Source: an archaeon SCG-AAA382B04
GTDB lineage: Archaea; Halobacteriota; Methanonatronarchaeia; Methanonatronarchaeales; Methanonatronarchaeaceae
Assembly (NCBI GenBank): GCA_003034855.1
Contig: PZKD01000126.1
Location: 1 to 62,752, forward strand
DNA: 62,752 nucleotides
Reading direction: 5' to 3'
Shown piece by piece: positions 14,167-23,591 of the stretch (positions within the stretch are counted from its first letter, which is position 1; the number at the start of each line of letters is the position of its first letter). Under the pieces are notes generated by a model. The model saw only the letters and a list, made by a program, of their open reading frames with translations, ran no database searches and was not told where the DNA came from. Position numbers and translations under genes: made by a program.

Positions 14167-16047
14167 ATGAGTGAGACTGAAAAAATTCTTGGAATTGATT
14201 TAGGAACAACAAACTCCGCTATGGCGATAATGGAAGGTGGTGACGCCGAGATAATTGAAAACGCTGAGGGAGACAGAACAACTCCATCAATAGTTGGTTT
14301 CAAAGATGGAGAAAGATTGGTTGGTAAGTCAGCGAAGAACCAATTAATCACAAACTCAGAAAACACAGTTAAAAGCATTAAACGCCATATGGGAGAAAAC
14401 TACAAAGTCGAATTAGATGGTGATGAATACACGCCACAAGAGATTTCGGCGATGATTTTGCAAAAACTCAAAAGAGATGCAGAAGACTACTTGGGACAGG
14501 AGATAAATAAGGCAGTTATTACAGTTCCAGCTTACTTCACTGAGCCACAGAGACAGGCTACAAAGGATGCAGGAGAGATCGCAGGATTTGAAGTTGAGAG
14601 AATAATAAATGAGCCCACAGCCGCTTCTTTAGCATATGGCTTAAAAGACAAAAAACAGGAAACCATCCTAGTCTACGACTTAGGCGGTGGAACATTTGAT
14701 GTTTCGTTACTAGAGTTAGATGAAGGTGTTTTTGAAGTTGTTGCTACAAGCGGAGACAACCAGTTAGGTGGAGACGACTTCGATCAAAGAATAATCGATT
14801 GGGTTCTAGAAAAATTCGAAGATGAACATGGAATTGATTTAAGTGATGAACCACAAGCTCTTCAAAGAATCAAGGATGCTGCAGAAGAAGCTAAAAAAGA
14901 GCTTTCAACCCGAAAACAGACTACAATAAACATCCCATTCATATACCAAGATAGTGAAGGAGCTAAAAACATCGATTACAAGTTAACAAGAGCAAAATTC
15001 GAAGACCTAATAATGGACTTAGTCGACAAAACCAAAAAACCAATGAAACAGGCGCTAAAAGATGCAGACTTAACCAAAAACGACATAGACGACGTTATAT
15101 TGGTTGGTGGTTCAACTAGAATTCCATTGGTGCAGCAAAAAGTCCAAGAAATCACGGGACAAGAAGCAAACAAAAAAATCAACCCAGACGAAGTTGTTGC
15201 CAAAGGATCAGCTATTCAAGGCGGTTCATTAGCAGGAGAAGTTGACGACCTACTACTCTTAGATGTAACTCCACTCTCTCTAGGAATAGAAACAAAGGGC
15301 GGTGTTTTCACAAAACTAATAGAAAGAAACACCACAATCCCAACAGAAGAAACCAAAACCTTCACAACAGCAGTAAACAACCAAACAAAAGTAACTGTAA
15401 ACGTCTTACAAGGAGAAAGAGCGATGGCGAAAGACAACAAATCCCTAGGCCAATTCATCCTCGATGGAATTCCACCAGCCCCAGCAGGGCAACCACAAAT
15501 CGATGTAACATTCGAAATCGATGCAGACGGAATCCTACAAGTAAGTGCAGAAGATCAAGCAAGTGGAAACGAGAAATCAATCACCATACAAGATCAAGCC
15601 AGATTAGATGAAGAAGAAATCGAGCAAATGAAAGAAGAAGCCAAAAAACACGAAGAAGAAGACAAAAAGAAAAAAGAAAGAGTTGAGAAAATTAATAGTG
15701 CTGAACAACTTATCCGAGGAACAGAGACAGCGATGGACGAGATGGAGGACCAAATCGACGAAGAAACCGAACAAAAAATAGATGACAAAATCGATGATTT
15801 ACAGGAAGTTATTAATCAAGAACAATCACAAATCGACGAAATCGATGAGGCAACGAAGGAACTCGAAGAAGTGGCTCAGGAAATAGGTAAACAAGCATAT
15901 GATCAGGCACAAGCCCAACCAGGACCAGGAGCCGGTGCAAGTGCTGGAGCTGCTGGAGCAGGTGCTCAACAACAAGCCCAAAATCAACAAGAGGACGTGG
16001 TTGACGCTGACTACGAAGAAGTTGACAAAGAAAACGAAGAAGAATAG
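14167..16047 (+). CDS. dnaK: Hsp70 chaperone DnaK
   Basis: 626 residues. The ATPase domain (1-380) has phosphate loop [26 protein letters not shown] and the adenosine motif LVGGSTRIP. The conserved linker [10 protein letters not shown] leads into the substrate-binding domain (about 385-540) and a helical lid. The tail is Gly/Ala/Gln-rich and ends with [14 protein letters not shown], close to the bacterial EEVD-like end. The length is typical. It acts with GrpE and DnaJ in protein folding. It is preceded by a strong ribosome site and followed by dnaJ after 48 nt. Confidence 0.97.
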   Translation: MSETEKILGIDLGTTNSAMAIMEGGDAEIIENAEGDRTTPSIVGFKDGERLVGKSAKNQLITNSENTVKSIKRHMGENYKVELDGDEYTPQEISAMILQKLKRDAEDYLGQEINKAVITVPAYFTEPQRQATKDAGEIAGFEVERIINEPTAASLAYGLKDKKQETILVYDLGGGTFDVSLLELDEGVFEVVATSGDNQLGGDDFDQRIIDWVLEKFEDEHGIDLSDEPQALQRIKDAAEEAKKELSTRKQTTINIPFIYQDSEGAKNIDYKLTRAKFEDLIMDLVDKTKKPMKQALKDADLTKNDIDDVILVGGSTRIPLVQQKVQEITGQEANKKINPDEVVAKGSAIQGGSLAGEVDDLLLLDVTPLSLGIETKGGVFTKLIERNTTIPTEETKTFTTAVNNQTKVTVNVLQGERAMAKDNKSLGQFILDGIPPAPAGQPQIDVTFEIDADGILQVSAEDQASGNEKSITIQDQARLDEEEIEQMKEEAKKHEEEDKKKKERVEKINSAEQLIRGTETAMDEMEDQIDEETEQKIDDKIDDLQEVINQEQSQIDEIDEATKELEEVAQEIGKQAYDQAQAQPGPGAGASAGAAGAGAQQQAQNQQEDVVDADYEEVDKENEEE

Positions 16048-16095
16048 ATAATTTAAACAAAATATAAATCAATTTTTGTTTTTTTTAATTAATTT

Positions 16096-17223
16096 ATGCC
16101 AAAAGAATATTACGAGCGCTTAGGCGTTAACGAAAACGCTTCACAAGATGAAATAAAGAAAGCGTATAGAAAAAAAGCCAAGAAATATCATCCAGATTCA
16201 AATAGCGAAGAAGCAGATGAAGAAAAATTCAAAGAAATTAATGAAGCCTACAAAGTGTTGAGCGATGAAGAAAAACGAAAAAAATACGATAGATTTGGTA
16301 AACAGGGAATAGATGACCAATATCGTCAAAGAGCTAGAACCGATTTCAGCGGATTCGAAGACCTCTTCAACCAATTCTTTAATGGTGGTGGCCTTGGAGA
16401 CTTCTTTAATCAAAGCCAAAGAAGAGAAAAGCAAACAGGAGAAGATTTAGGCGCTAGAATAGATTTATCGCTAAAAGAGGCCTACGAAGGAGGAGAAAAA
16501 ACCCTCCGAATTAAAAGATACCAAAAATGTGAAGAATGCGAGGGAAAAGGAACCAAGGATCCAAGTTCAATACAAACATGCCAGAGATGCGATGGTCAGG
16601 GACGAATTAAACAAACCAAAAGAGGATTACTTGGCCAACAAATTGTAAGTAGAGAATGTCCAGAGTGTAATGGAAGTGGCGAAAAGATAAAAGATCCATG
16701 TGAGAGGTGTAATGGAGAAGGAAGAGTATTGGGTGAGGAAGAAATCAGTTTTGAGGTGCCACCAGGAATCCAGAGTGGTCAAAGACTTCGAGTTGAAAAC
16801 AAAGGCCATGCAGGTGAAAGAGGTAAACCACCTGGTGATTTGTTTGTTGAAATTAATGTAAAAGAACACGAAGTGTTCGAAAGAGAGGACGAAAATCTAT
16901 TTTATACACTAGAGTTGAGTTATCCAGATGCTGCTTTGGGAAGTAAAGCAAAGATCCCAACTCTTGAGGGAGAAGTTGAACTCGAAATACCAAAGGGCAC
17001 TCAAAATGGTGAAGTGTTCAAATTGAAAAACAAGGGAATGCCACGGTTGAGAAGAAGAGGTAAAGGAGAACTCTACGTCAAAGCAAACATCAAGACACCT
17101 CAAGATCTTGGAGAAAGAGAAAAGGAGTTATTAGAGGAGTTAAGAGAAATTGAAGGAGAACACAAAAAGCCCAAAAAAGGGTTCTTCGAATCGATGAAAG
17201 AAAACCTAAAAAACAACCTATAG
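16096..17223 (+). CDS. dnaJ: Hsp40 co-chaperone DnaJ
   Basis: 375 residues. The J domain (1-65) carries HPD in [10 protein letters not shown] short Gly/Phe-rich segment follows ([10 protein letters not shown]). The zinc domain has four CxxCxGxG repeats, read as [24 protein letters not shown] and CERCNGEG. The C-terminal substrate-binding domains carry [20 protein letters not shown]. This is a complete class I DnaJ that stimulates DnaK ATPase activity. It is the last gene of the operon and is followed by a convergent nucleotidyltransferase gene 17 nt away. Confidence 0.97.
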   Translation: MPKEYYERLGVNENASQDEIKKAYRKKAKKYHPDSNSEEADEEKFKEINEAYKVLSDEEKRKKYDRFGKQGIDDQYRQRARTDFSGFEDLFNQFFNGGGLGDFFNQSQRREKQTGEDLGARIDLSLKEAYEGGEKTLRIKRYQKCEECEGKGTKDPSSIQTCQRCDGQGRIKQTKRGLLGQQIVSRECPECNGSGEKIKDPCERCNGEGRVLGEEEISFEVPPGIQSGQRLRVENKGHAGERGKPPGDLFVEINVKEHEVFEREDENLFYTLELSYPDAALGSKAKIPTLEGEVELEIPKGTQNGEVFKLKNKGMPRLRRRGKGELYVKANIKTPQDLGEREKELLEELREIEGEHKKPKKGFFESMKENLKNNL

Positions 17224-17240
17224 AATTTAGAATTGGGTTT

Positions 17241-18170
17241 TTAATTAATTATCTGGTAATCCTTAACTTTTTGGTTTTCTATACTTGCTCCATCAACTAT
17301 CACATTCTTTAAATTTGATTCCTTTATTTTTGAGTTCTCTAGGATTATACAATTATTTAAACTAGATTCTTTGATTTGGGAGTTTGTGGCAAAAACGTTT
17401 TTTAGTTCTGAATTTGTTGTTTCTGTGTTTTCTAATATGTTTTTTGTTGCTAAAATCGTTTTGTTTGCTCTTAAGTATCCTTTAGGAGTTCCTATATCAA
17501 ACCATTCTCCACTGAATTTGTATGCCCTCAGATGCTGTCTCTCTAATAGCCATTCGATGAAGTATCCTGGTGAATCCGGGTTATTACCCTCTTCAATGTA
17601 TTTATTCAATAATTGGATCTCTTCTTTTGTATAGATGTAGTATGCAATTCCTGCAAGAGTGGATGGCGGCTTTTGAGGTTTTTCGACAAAATCAGTTACC
17701 TTCTCACCATCAAGTTCAAGTATTCCATATTGAGAAGCTTCATCTCTTGGAACATCGTAGGCAGCGATTAGTGGACTACTGTTTTTTTGATAATAATCTA
17801 TGAAGTCTTGGATCTTGAAGCTAACATAGTTGTCTCCAGCAGCAACAAGGAGTGACGAATTGGGGTTCTTTTGTTCAATTACTTGATAAAGTGCCGCTAT
17901 AGCTCCCTGTTTTTCTTCCTCTTTCTTGGAATCCTCTATCACTACCTCGGTTTTTTGGTAACCTCTTTCTTCAATATGTTTTTGGAAATCGTGTTTGAAT
18001 CTTTTGTTGGTTGATAAATAGATGTTGTCAATTCTTTTTTCTTGTTCTAAGGGCTCCAAGGTGTAGTCAACGATTTTTTTGGAGCCAAGTGGTAGTAGTG
18101 GTTTGGCTCTTTTTTTGGTTATTGGCCATAGCCGTGTTGCGAATCCTCCAGCTAATACTACCGCATCCAT
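17241..18170 (-). CDS. Sugar-phosphate nucleotidyltransferase
   Basis: 309 residues. An N-terminal nucleotidyltransferase domain (about 1-235) starts with VVLAGGFATRLWPITKKRAK, the nucleotide-binding signature, and has AAGDNYV as the metal-binding aspartate region and DFVEKPQKPP as the sugar site. The C-terminal 65 residues are Asn/Ile/Leu-rich short repeats (NSELKNVFATNSQIKESSL...) that fit a left-handed beta helix. It should form an NDP-sugar (glucose- or mannose-type) for glycans. The exact substrate is not readable. It is alone on the minus strand, facing dnaJ. Confidence 0.88.
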   Translation of the reverse strand: MDAVVLAGGFATRLWPITKKRAKPLLPLGSKKIVDYTLEPLEQEKRIDNIYLSTNKRFKHDFQKHIEERGYQKTEVVIEDSKKEEEKQGAIAALYQVIEQKNPNSSLLVAAGDNYVSFKIQDFIDYYQKNSSPLIAAYDVPRDEASQYGILELDGEKVTDFVEKPQKPPSTLAGIAYYIYTKEEIQLLNKYIEEGNNPDSPGYFIEWLLERQHLRAYKFSGEWFDIGTPKGYLRANKTILATKNILENTETTNSELKNVFATNSQIKESSLNNCIILENSKIKESNLKNVIVDGASIENQKVKDYQIIN

Positions 18171-18385
18171 AAGTTAGACCAAAGTATTCTTTTCCTTTTG
18201 TTACTTAAAGATTAATCCATTTTTGTGTCCAAACACTATCTTGATCTTATGTTCCAAAAAAAATGGTTTTCTAAACATTAGGGAAGAACTAAAAACCACC
18301 TTCCTCCTCTCTTAAAAAAATAGATATAACTAACCTATTAATGCTAATAACTAATTAAATCATATCTAAGAGATATTAAGGTCTC

Positions 18386-18556
18386 TTATTGTGGATTACT
18401 TTTCTTTCTGGATGATTTCATCCATTGAGAGATTATTTGTTTCCTCCTTCGTTCGGAGGCTTTTTTGTATTCTTCGTTTTCTATTAAGTCATCAATCGAC
18501 TTAGACATATTATCTATATCACTATCATTATCTAACTTGTTTATTATGATACTCAT
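18386..18556 (-). CDS. Small hypothetical protein, 56 residues
   Basis: Within an otherwise gene-free 470-bp gap, a minus-strand frame runs from ATG 18556 to TAA 18386. The product starts MSIIINKLDNDSDIDN, has a central acidic segment (SIDDLIENEEY) and a strongly basic end (KKASERRRKQIISQWMKSSR), so it looks like a small helical, possibly nucleic-acid-binding or antitoxin-like protein. A GAGGTGGGG ribosome site lies upstream. I know no family for it. The rest of the gap (18171-18385 and 18557-18637) shows nothing I can name. Confidence 0.5.
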   Translation of the reverse strand: MSIIINKLDNDSDIDNMSKSIDDLIENEEYKKASERRRKQIISQWMKSSRKKSNPQ

Positions 18557-18637
18557 CTCTATCCCATCCCCACCTCATTTATTATTAAGATGTGTTACTT
18601 AAAACCATCGCAAAGAAAAAAATAAAAAAATAAAAAA

Positions 18638-19030
18638 TTAAGTTGCATCTACTACAAGGAATGTGGTTTGGTTCATTTCAAATAATTGGTTAGATTTTTG
18701 TTGATCAAAAACGGTTATTGCTAGGAATGATGTGCCTTTTCTCCAAACTGTTGCATTGAATTTTTCAAATTGTTGGTTCCAATCATTTTGGCTCAATTCA
18801 TCATTGTACCATTGTCTAACTTCTTCGGGTTCGCTCTGTGTTTTGTAGGCGGTTAGAGTTGAGTTTGGAAGAATTTCATCATCCAACTTCTCTGAAACCT
18901 TGTTTGGGATGTCTATTTCTTGTGAATCAGGATATATTGGAGTTTTCTGTTCTTGATCAATGCATCCTGTTGTTGCAACTAGGGCAATTATCAAGAAACT
19001 TAGAGCTAATAGTTTTGTAATTTTATTCAT
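18638..19030 (-). CDS. Small lipoprotein
   Basis: 130 residues with a lipoprotein signal: basic start MNKITK, hydrophobic core to about residue 18 and lipobox VATTGC with Cys at about 23. The mature domain is about 107 residues, with two Trp-containing helices (VRQWYNDELSQNDWNQQF) and C-terminal strands (SFLAITVFDQ, TTFLVVDAT). It would be anchored to the outer face of the membrane. No family is recognised. It lies 58 nt downstream of the secreted DUF5667 protein gene on the same strand, so the two may be co-expressed. Confidence 0.75.
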   Translation of the reverse strand: MNKITKLLALSFLIIALVATTGCIDQEQKTPIYPDSQEIDIPNKVSEKLDDEILPNSTLTAYKTQSEPEEVRQWYNDELSQNDWNQQFEKFNATVWRKGTSFLAITVFDQQKSNQLFEMNQTTFLVVDAT

Positions 19031-19088
19031 AGTTCTTTTCCTGTTATTTTATTTAAATTAAATATTAAAAAAGGAAAGAAGTTATTAG

Positions 19089-20744
19089 TTATGTTTCCTT
19101 CTCAATTGGCTTCTCTGGTTTTTTAGTGTCTTGGTTTCCTGGTCCCATATCCTCATCTTGGTTAGGCATTCCTGGTCCCATATCCTCATCTTGGTTTCCT
19201 GATCCCATATCCTCATCTTGGTTAGGCATTCCTGGTTCGTCGTTTCCTTTTCCTGGACCAAAGCTCTTGTTCATCCACTCTTGACTCATGTCTTTAACCC
19301 AATCGGGCATACCTTTCTCTATTCCTTCAGCCATATTTGGGTTTCTTTGTCTAACTTGTTCTAGTGAATGGTTTTGGCAACGCAGGCTGTTGTTCATTGC
19401 GTTTAATATTGGGTCTTTAGCTTGTTCTGGAACTTTTTGGTATGCATGTCTTAAGGCATTTAGGTTCTGTGTTGTTTGATTAGCTATTTTTTGTTGTAAT
19501 CTTGTCACATTCATGTTCATTTCTCTAGCTCTTTCCATTAACTCCATAGATTGGTTAAGTTCTTCACAATATCTATAGGCTTCATCTTGGATCTCAAATA
19601 CGTCGTCGACTGATTGTTTAACTGTTGCTGTGGTTAAGCCAGTTCTGTTTGCTATTTCTATTATAACTGTTCTTTGGTTTGTGGTTTGTAATGTGAAGTT
19701 ATAGACTTCTCCATTTACCTCTGCTTCAACATTTGTTTGATTCCCCTCAACCTCTATTTCGATGTCAATTTCTCTTTCGTCTTCTAGTTCTATGTTTCTG
19801 TATATTTGACCTGGCATTAAGCCTGTTCTGTTAACTAATTCCATTACTATTGCGTCTCTGTCTGTTTGGGTTAGGATATATGTGTTTTGTGATTCGTTTA
19901 TTTTGACTATTGCTTCTGTTTGTTGAGCTCCAACTGTTACTTCTATCTCTATTTCTCTTTCAACTCCATCTCTCTCGAATTGGACGTAGGATTTTACTTC
20001 GTCGAAGGTTAGGTTGGTTCTTTGGCTTATTTCTTCTATTACTTGATTTAAGTCAGTTGTCTGTAGCATAAATTGTTGTTCTGAATTATTTATTCCTAAT
20101 TCGACTTGTGTGGATCCGTCTTCTACTCTTGCTTTGATCTTTATGTTTTGAGCCTCTTTTCTCAATTCCTTAGCTATCTCTTTTGCATGATTATATCGCA
20201 TTTCTGCAACTCTTTGAGGTGCATTTTCACTTAATTGCCCGAGTGCTCTTTCTCGACCCATCATAGAGTGGTTTAGTGCGTTTTGTATTGCAGTTCTTGC
20301 TGGACCAGGAACCTTGTTCTTGATTTGATTTAAAACCTCTTGATGATAAGTTGTTGTGTTTGCAATTTTCTCTTGAATCCTTTGTTTCATCATTTGACCA
20401 GGAACTTCTTCTGCTTCATCGAAAGACTCGTTGAGTGTTTCTTGATAATCTTCACTCATTCTTTGAGCTAATTGATTTCTGCCCCTGTAACTCATTTCAA
20501 GGCCTTCTGAGAGTCTTTCTTCAGCAAAATTCATTGCCATTTGCGCTCTCTTTGTTTTGTTTTCAACAACTGATTTTTGTATTGACTCCATAGCTCTGTC
20601 TATTCCATATAAATAACCATCGGGTGTTACGCCCGGATCCTTCAGTTCATCATCTTGTGCTCTTGTTGTATCCACGAGAAGTGGTGAAGCTAGGAATAAG
20701 GTTGCTATTAGGAAAGTTGTCACGATTAACCCAATTTTCTTCAT
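19089..20744 (-). CDS. Secreted DUF5667 protein with internal repeats
   Basis: 551 residues with a cleavable signal peptide (first ~29 residues). A DUF5667 region follows (PGVTPDGYLYGIDRAMESIQ at about 37, then long Gln/Glu/Arg helices to about 190). The middle (about 195-385) holds three degenerate copies of a beta-rich unit with a stretch like FxLQTTxxxxVIxEIxxRTxL. A second helical DUF5667-like block follows (about 390-490). The tail is a low-complexity repeat of MPNQDEDMGPG type. It is likely an extracellular or envelope protein with an unknown role. The start ATG has a GAGGTG site. Upstream lies a row of 10-bp spaced GTTCA repeats. Confidence 0.85.
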   Translation of the reverse strand: MKKIGLIVTTFLIATLFLASPLLVDTTRAQDDELKDPGVTPDGYLYGIDRAMESIQKSVVENKTKRAQMAMNFAEERLSEGLEMSYRGRNQLAQRMSEDYQETLNESFDEAEEVPGQMMKQRIQEKIANTTTYHQEVLNQIKNKVPGPARTAIQNALNHSMMGRERALGQLSENAPQRVAEMRYNHAKEIAKELRKEAQNIKIKARVEDGSTQVELGINNSEQQFMLQTTDLNQVIEEISQRTNLTFDEVKSYVQFERDGVEREIEIEVTVGAQQTEAIVKINESQNTYILTQTDRDAIVMELVNRTGLMPGQIYRNIELEDEREIDIEIEVEGNQTNVEAEVNGEVYNFTLQTTNQRTVIIEIANRTGLTTATVKQSVDDVFEIQDEAYRYCEELNQSMELMERAREMNMNVTRLQQKIANQTTQNLNALRHAYQKVPEQAKDPILNAMNNSLRCQNHSLEQVRQRNPNMAEGIEKGMPDWVKDMSQEWMNKSFGPGKGNDEPGMPNQDEDMGSGNQDEDMGPGMPNQDEDMGPGNQDTKKPEKPIEKET

Positions 20745-20830
20745 TTTCTATTTCACCTCTCTATGTCTAAATCGCTTCTTTGGCCATATAAAACCATCTA
20801 AAGTTTTCTATTTTTAGATAAATTCACCAT

Positions 20831-20866
20831 TGTTCATTTTTGTTCAAAAAAGTTCAAAACCGTTCA
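20831..20866. promoter_or_regulatory. Four GTTCA repeats at 10-bp spacing
   Basis: GTTCA occurs at 20832, 20842, 20852 and 20862, exactly one helical turn apart, in an AT-rich background. It lies about 90 bp upstream of the DUF5667 gene start on the minus strand. The regular phase suggests an array of binding sites for a regulator on one face of the helix. It is a sequence observation only. Confidence 0.5.
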
Positions 20867-21017
20867 AATAACCCAAAAAACAACTCTAATAACACTAAAA
20901 CAAGCCTAAACAACAAAAAAACAACCCAACAAGATTAAAACTAAACAAAAAACCTAACACACAAAAAAACTTATAATACAATCAATAAATAACAAAAAAC
21001 TATCGTAAACAACGTCA

Positions 21018-21324
21018 ACTACCCCTCCCTAACTCACTTTGTTCGTGAGGAAGGGGCTTGGTAGGAGATTAGCCATATGCGATGTCACTCTAGGGAAGTG
21101 GCAAATGAACTACGTTCGGGACTGAGTGTCTGACAATACACCTTGCGGGTGCCTCCCAAGCTCCACGCTCTGGAAAACATAGTGGACGACCTCACAGCGT
21201 CCTCTTTCCCAGGCTGTGCAACATCACTACGGTCTACGCCTGTCCCACCATTGGCGATGGAAACCTGACCCGCATCTACGCGGAGATGACCCTTACGGGT
21301 CGTAAAAAATAGTTTGTGAGAAAT
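21018..21324 (+). ncRNA. Omega RNA region of the IscB element
   Basis: The 300 bp ahead of iscB are GC-rich in an AT-rich setting and contain many stems, for example CTTACGGGT/ACCC near 21290-21302, CATCTACGCGGAGATG near 21272 and the 5' hairpin around TTTGTTCGTGAGG. In known IscB systems this position encodes the omega RNA with the guide at its 5' end, here expected just left of about 21018. The identification is by position and composition. Confidence 0.6.
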
Positions 21325-22588
21325 ATGAAGAAAGTATTCGTCCAAGACAAGAATGGAAAGCCATTGGACCCTACGAATCCTGCTAGAGCTAGAAAGCTCC
21401 TTGGACAATGACAGGGCTAGGGTTGTAGAGAGACAGCCATTCACCATCAAAATCCTTGACAGGAAAAAAGGAGGATTCTTACACCAAAGACACAACTTTA
21501 GGAATCGACGCTGGTTACTCAAAAATAGGGTTCTCAGCAGTCACAGATAACAAAGAACTTATCTCAGGAAAAATGGAATTAAGAAACGACATCTCAAAAA
21601 AACTTGATGAGAGAAAAAAGTATCGGAGACAAAGGAGACATAGAAACACCAGATACAGAGAACCCAGATTCGATAACAGAACGAAAGAAGAAGGAGGGGT
21701 GGTTAGCTCCTTCAATCAAACACAAAAAAAAAACACCCACATAAGGTTAGTGAAGAAAATCAAGAAATTATTGCCCATTGATGAAACAGTAGTAGAGGTT
21801 GCAAATTTCGACCAACAAAAGATGAAAAACCCAGAAATCTCAGGAGTAAAATACCAACAAGGAACCCTACAAGGATACAACGTCAAGAACTATTTATTAG
21901 AGAAGTTTGATTACGAATGTGCTTACTGTAGTAAAAGTGATGTTCCTCTTGAAGTAGAGCACATAACTCCAAAATCAAGAGGAGGAAGTGACAGAGTTTC
22001 AAACTTAACTATAAGTTGCGTAGACTGCAACCAAGAAAAAGGGCAAACAAACTGCAAAAGAGTTTGGGTATCCAAAGATACAAGAAAGAGCAGGAGAATC
22101 CTTGAAGGAAACAGCCTTTATGAACCAAATGCGGTGGAAAATAGTCAACGAACTAGGATGCAAACATACACTCGGACACATAACCAAGAAGAAAAGACTG
22201 GAAGAAGAAATAGAAAAATCTCACATCAACGATGCTTTCGTGATTGCTGGCAGTGCTAAACAAGAAAGAAGCAAACAAGTGTTCAAGGTTGAACAAAGAC
22301 AAAGAAACAACAGATGCTTACAACTAAACAGAAGCGGTTACGGAAGAAGTGTGAGAAAAAAAAAGACATAACATTCAGTCAGGAGATTTAATAAAAAAAG
22401 AAAAAGATGGACAAACAAGAAAATCAAAAGGAGTTTTCACCTACGGTAGATATGTTCGAATTGACAATGGAGAAGAGGACTATTGGAAAACCGAAGAGAT
22501 AGATGTTGTAAAGTATGGAAAAGGAATACAGGCTGAGTCAATTCATCACCCACCTAAAATCAAAAATTTAAGAAAGGTGCCTTCTTGA
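21325..22588 (+). pseudogene. iscB: IscB RNA-guided nuclease, frameshifted
   Basis: The fragments join into one IscB. First comes MKKVFVQDKNGKPLDPTNPA (the RRXRR/PLMP-type N-terminus). A one-base shift near 21395 leads to [21 protein letters not shown] second shift near 21468 leads to RuvC-I ([15 protein letters not shown]) and the arginine-rich bridge helix ([13 protein letters not shown]). RuvC-II is VVEVANF. The HNH domain is [20 protein letters not shown] and [10 protein letters not shown] third shift near 22065 leads to RuvC-III (HINDAFVIA). A fourth at a run of nine A near 22360 leads to a C-terminus ending NLRKVPS. All catalytic residues are still there, so inactivation is recent, or some shifts are sequencing errors. 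Confidence 0.85.
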
Positions 22589-22748
22589 CCATGCAAGATA
22601 AAATTCTTCAAACTCAGGGATCTATGGATCATTAGTTCTAGAAACTTTTTTCCCTAGCCAAATTCCTTCTGTCCATCTTTAATCAAATCAAGATTAAAAA
22701 GGTATATATCTGGTTAAAAGTTATTTTATTGATATAGGTTAAAAGAAG

Positions 22749-23423
22749 ATGGGAGAAAATAAATTAATACCCTTTACAGATAATTTCTCAGATAACAGCT
22801 CAAAAGCTGGTTTTAAATTCACATTTTTTTGCGACAAATGCGGGGAAGGTTACAAAACTAAATTTATCAAATCCAAGACCTCGTCCAAAAAAGGTCTCTT
22901 CGATGCCATTGGAAAGGCAGCAAGTGCTCTTGGGAGAGCCACTGGAAGATACAACATCGGTCGAACCGTTGACGATGGCACTGACATCGTAAGTGAAAAA
23001 TACAGTGGAAAATCTGCAGCTTGGAGAAAAGAACACGAAAAAGCATTTGAAAAGGCACAAAACGAAGCAAAAGGCTATTTCAACCGCTGTCCAAGTTGTA
23101 CAAAATGGGTTTGCGATAACTGTTGGAACGGAAACAAAGATCTCTGCATAGGCTGTGCACCCAGAGAAAGTGTCGAAGTTTCTAAGGCTAGAGCAGACAG
23201 AATGTCCAAAGAAATAGAAGAACAAGCCAAAAAAACTGATGTTTTCACTGGCGATATGGATGAACAAGAGGTGATTTGCCCTGAATGCGGAAAACCAGCT
23301 GGTAAGGGAGACTTCTGTACAAACTGCGGTGCTTCACTTGAAATGAAAGAATGTCCTAAATGTGGAGCTAAAAACCAAACAGATGCAGCCTTCTGCGGTG
23401 AATGTGGAACCAACCTAAAGTGA
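22749..23423 (+). CDS. Multi-zinc-ribbon protein
   Basis: 224 residues with at least four zinc-binding clusters. An N-terminal CDKCGEGY half-site is followed by a helical stretch with Gly-rich SALGRATGRYNIGR. A CPSCTKWVCDNCW...CIGC cluster lies at about 115-137. Two double-zinc-ribbon units sit at the end (CPECGKPAGKGDFCTNCG and CPKCGAKNQTDAAFCGECG). The C-terminal pair is typical of DZR/zinc-ribbon proteins that mediate protein or nucleic-acid contacts. The specific role is unknown. A TATA-like GGTATATATC lies about 40 nt upstream of the ATG. The stop codon lies within a GTGAC palindromic segment. Confidence 0.8.
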   Translation: MGENKLIPFTDNFSDNSSKAGFKFTFFCDKCGEGYKTKFIKSKTSSKKGLFDAIGKAASALGRATGRYNIGRTVDDGTDIVSEKYSGKSAAWRKEHEKAFEKAQNEAKGYFNRCPSCTKWVCDNCWNGNKDLCIGCAPRESVEVSKARADRMSKEIEEQAKKTDVFTGDMDEQEVICPECGKPAGKGDFCTNCGASLEMKECPKCGAKNQTDAAFCGECGTNLK

Positions 23424-23455
23424 CATCCTCCTCTACCTAAAGAGAAGAGGTCTTA
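23420..23455. terminator. Palindrome at the zinc-ribbon stop codon (terminator or IS-end relic)
   Basis: GTGACATCCTCCTCTACC with a matching GAGAAGAGG forms a hairpin that begins inside the TGA stop. The first bases match the left end of the non-coding elements (GTGACCTCCTCCTCT). It could be an IS-end remnant that now terminates transcription. Confidence 0.35.
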
Positions 23456-23591
23456 GAAAAACAAACTGGATAAAACTATAAAACTAACGAAAAAATTGGC
23501 CAAAAGCGTAGAATTTCTTCTAAAATAGTATTTTAAAGCATTCATTTTTTTCTAAATACATCTTAGTTTTGACTATAAATTTTTGAATTTT

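Larger units (their letters stand above)
21018..22589 (+). mobile_element. IscB-type IS200/IS605 element without transposase, decayed
   Basis: The layout from left to right is a left-end hairpin (CCCTCCCTAACTCAC then GTGAGGAAGGGG), a 300-bp structured region, a frameshifted iscB, and a right end overlapping the iscB stop (CACCCACCTAAAATCAAA then AAGGTGCCTTCTTGAC). This is the known IscB locus order. The right end resembles that of the two non-coding elements at 3326 and 13161. No TnpA is present, so any movement would need a transposase supplied from elsewhere. Boundaries are approximate to about 5 bp. Confidence 0.75.

Noticed and set aside
21085-21522. Minus-strand 145-residue frame across the IscB omega RNA region
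   Set aside because: It covers a GC-rich RNA-like region and the iscB start in antisense and shows no protein features.
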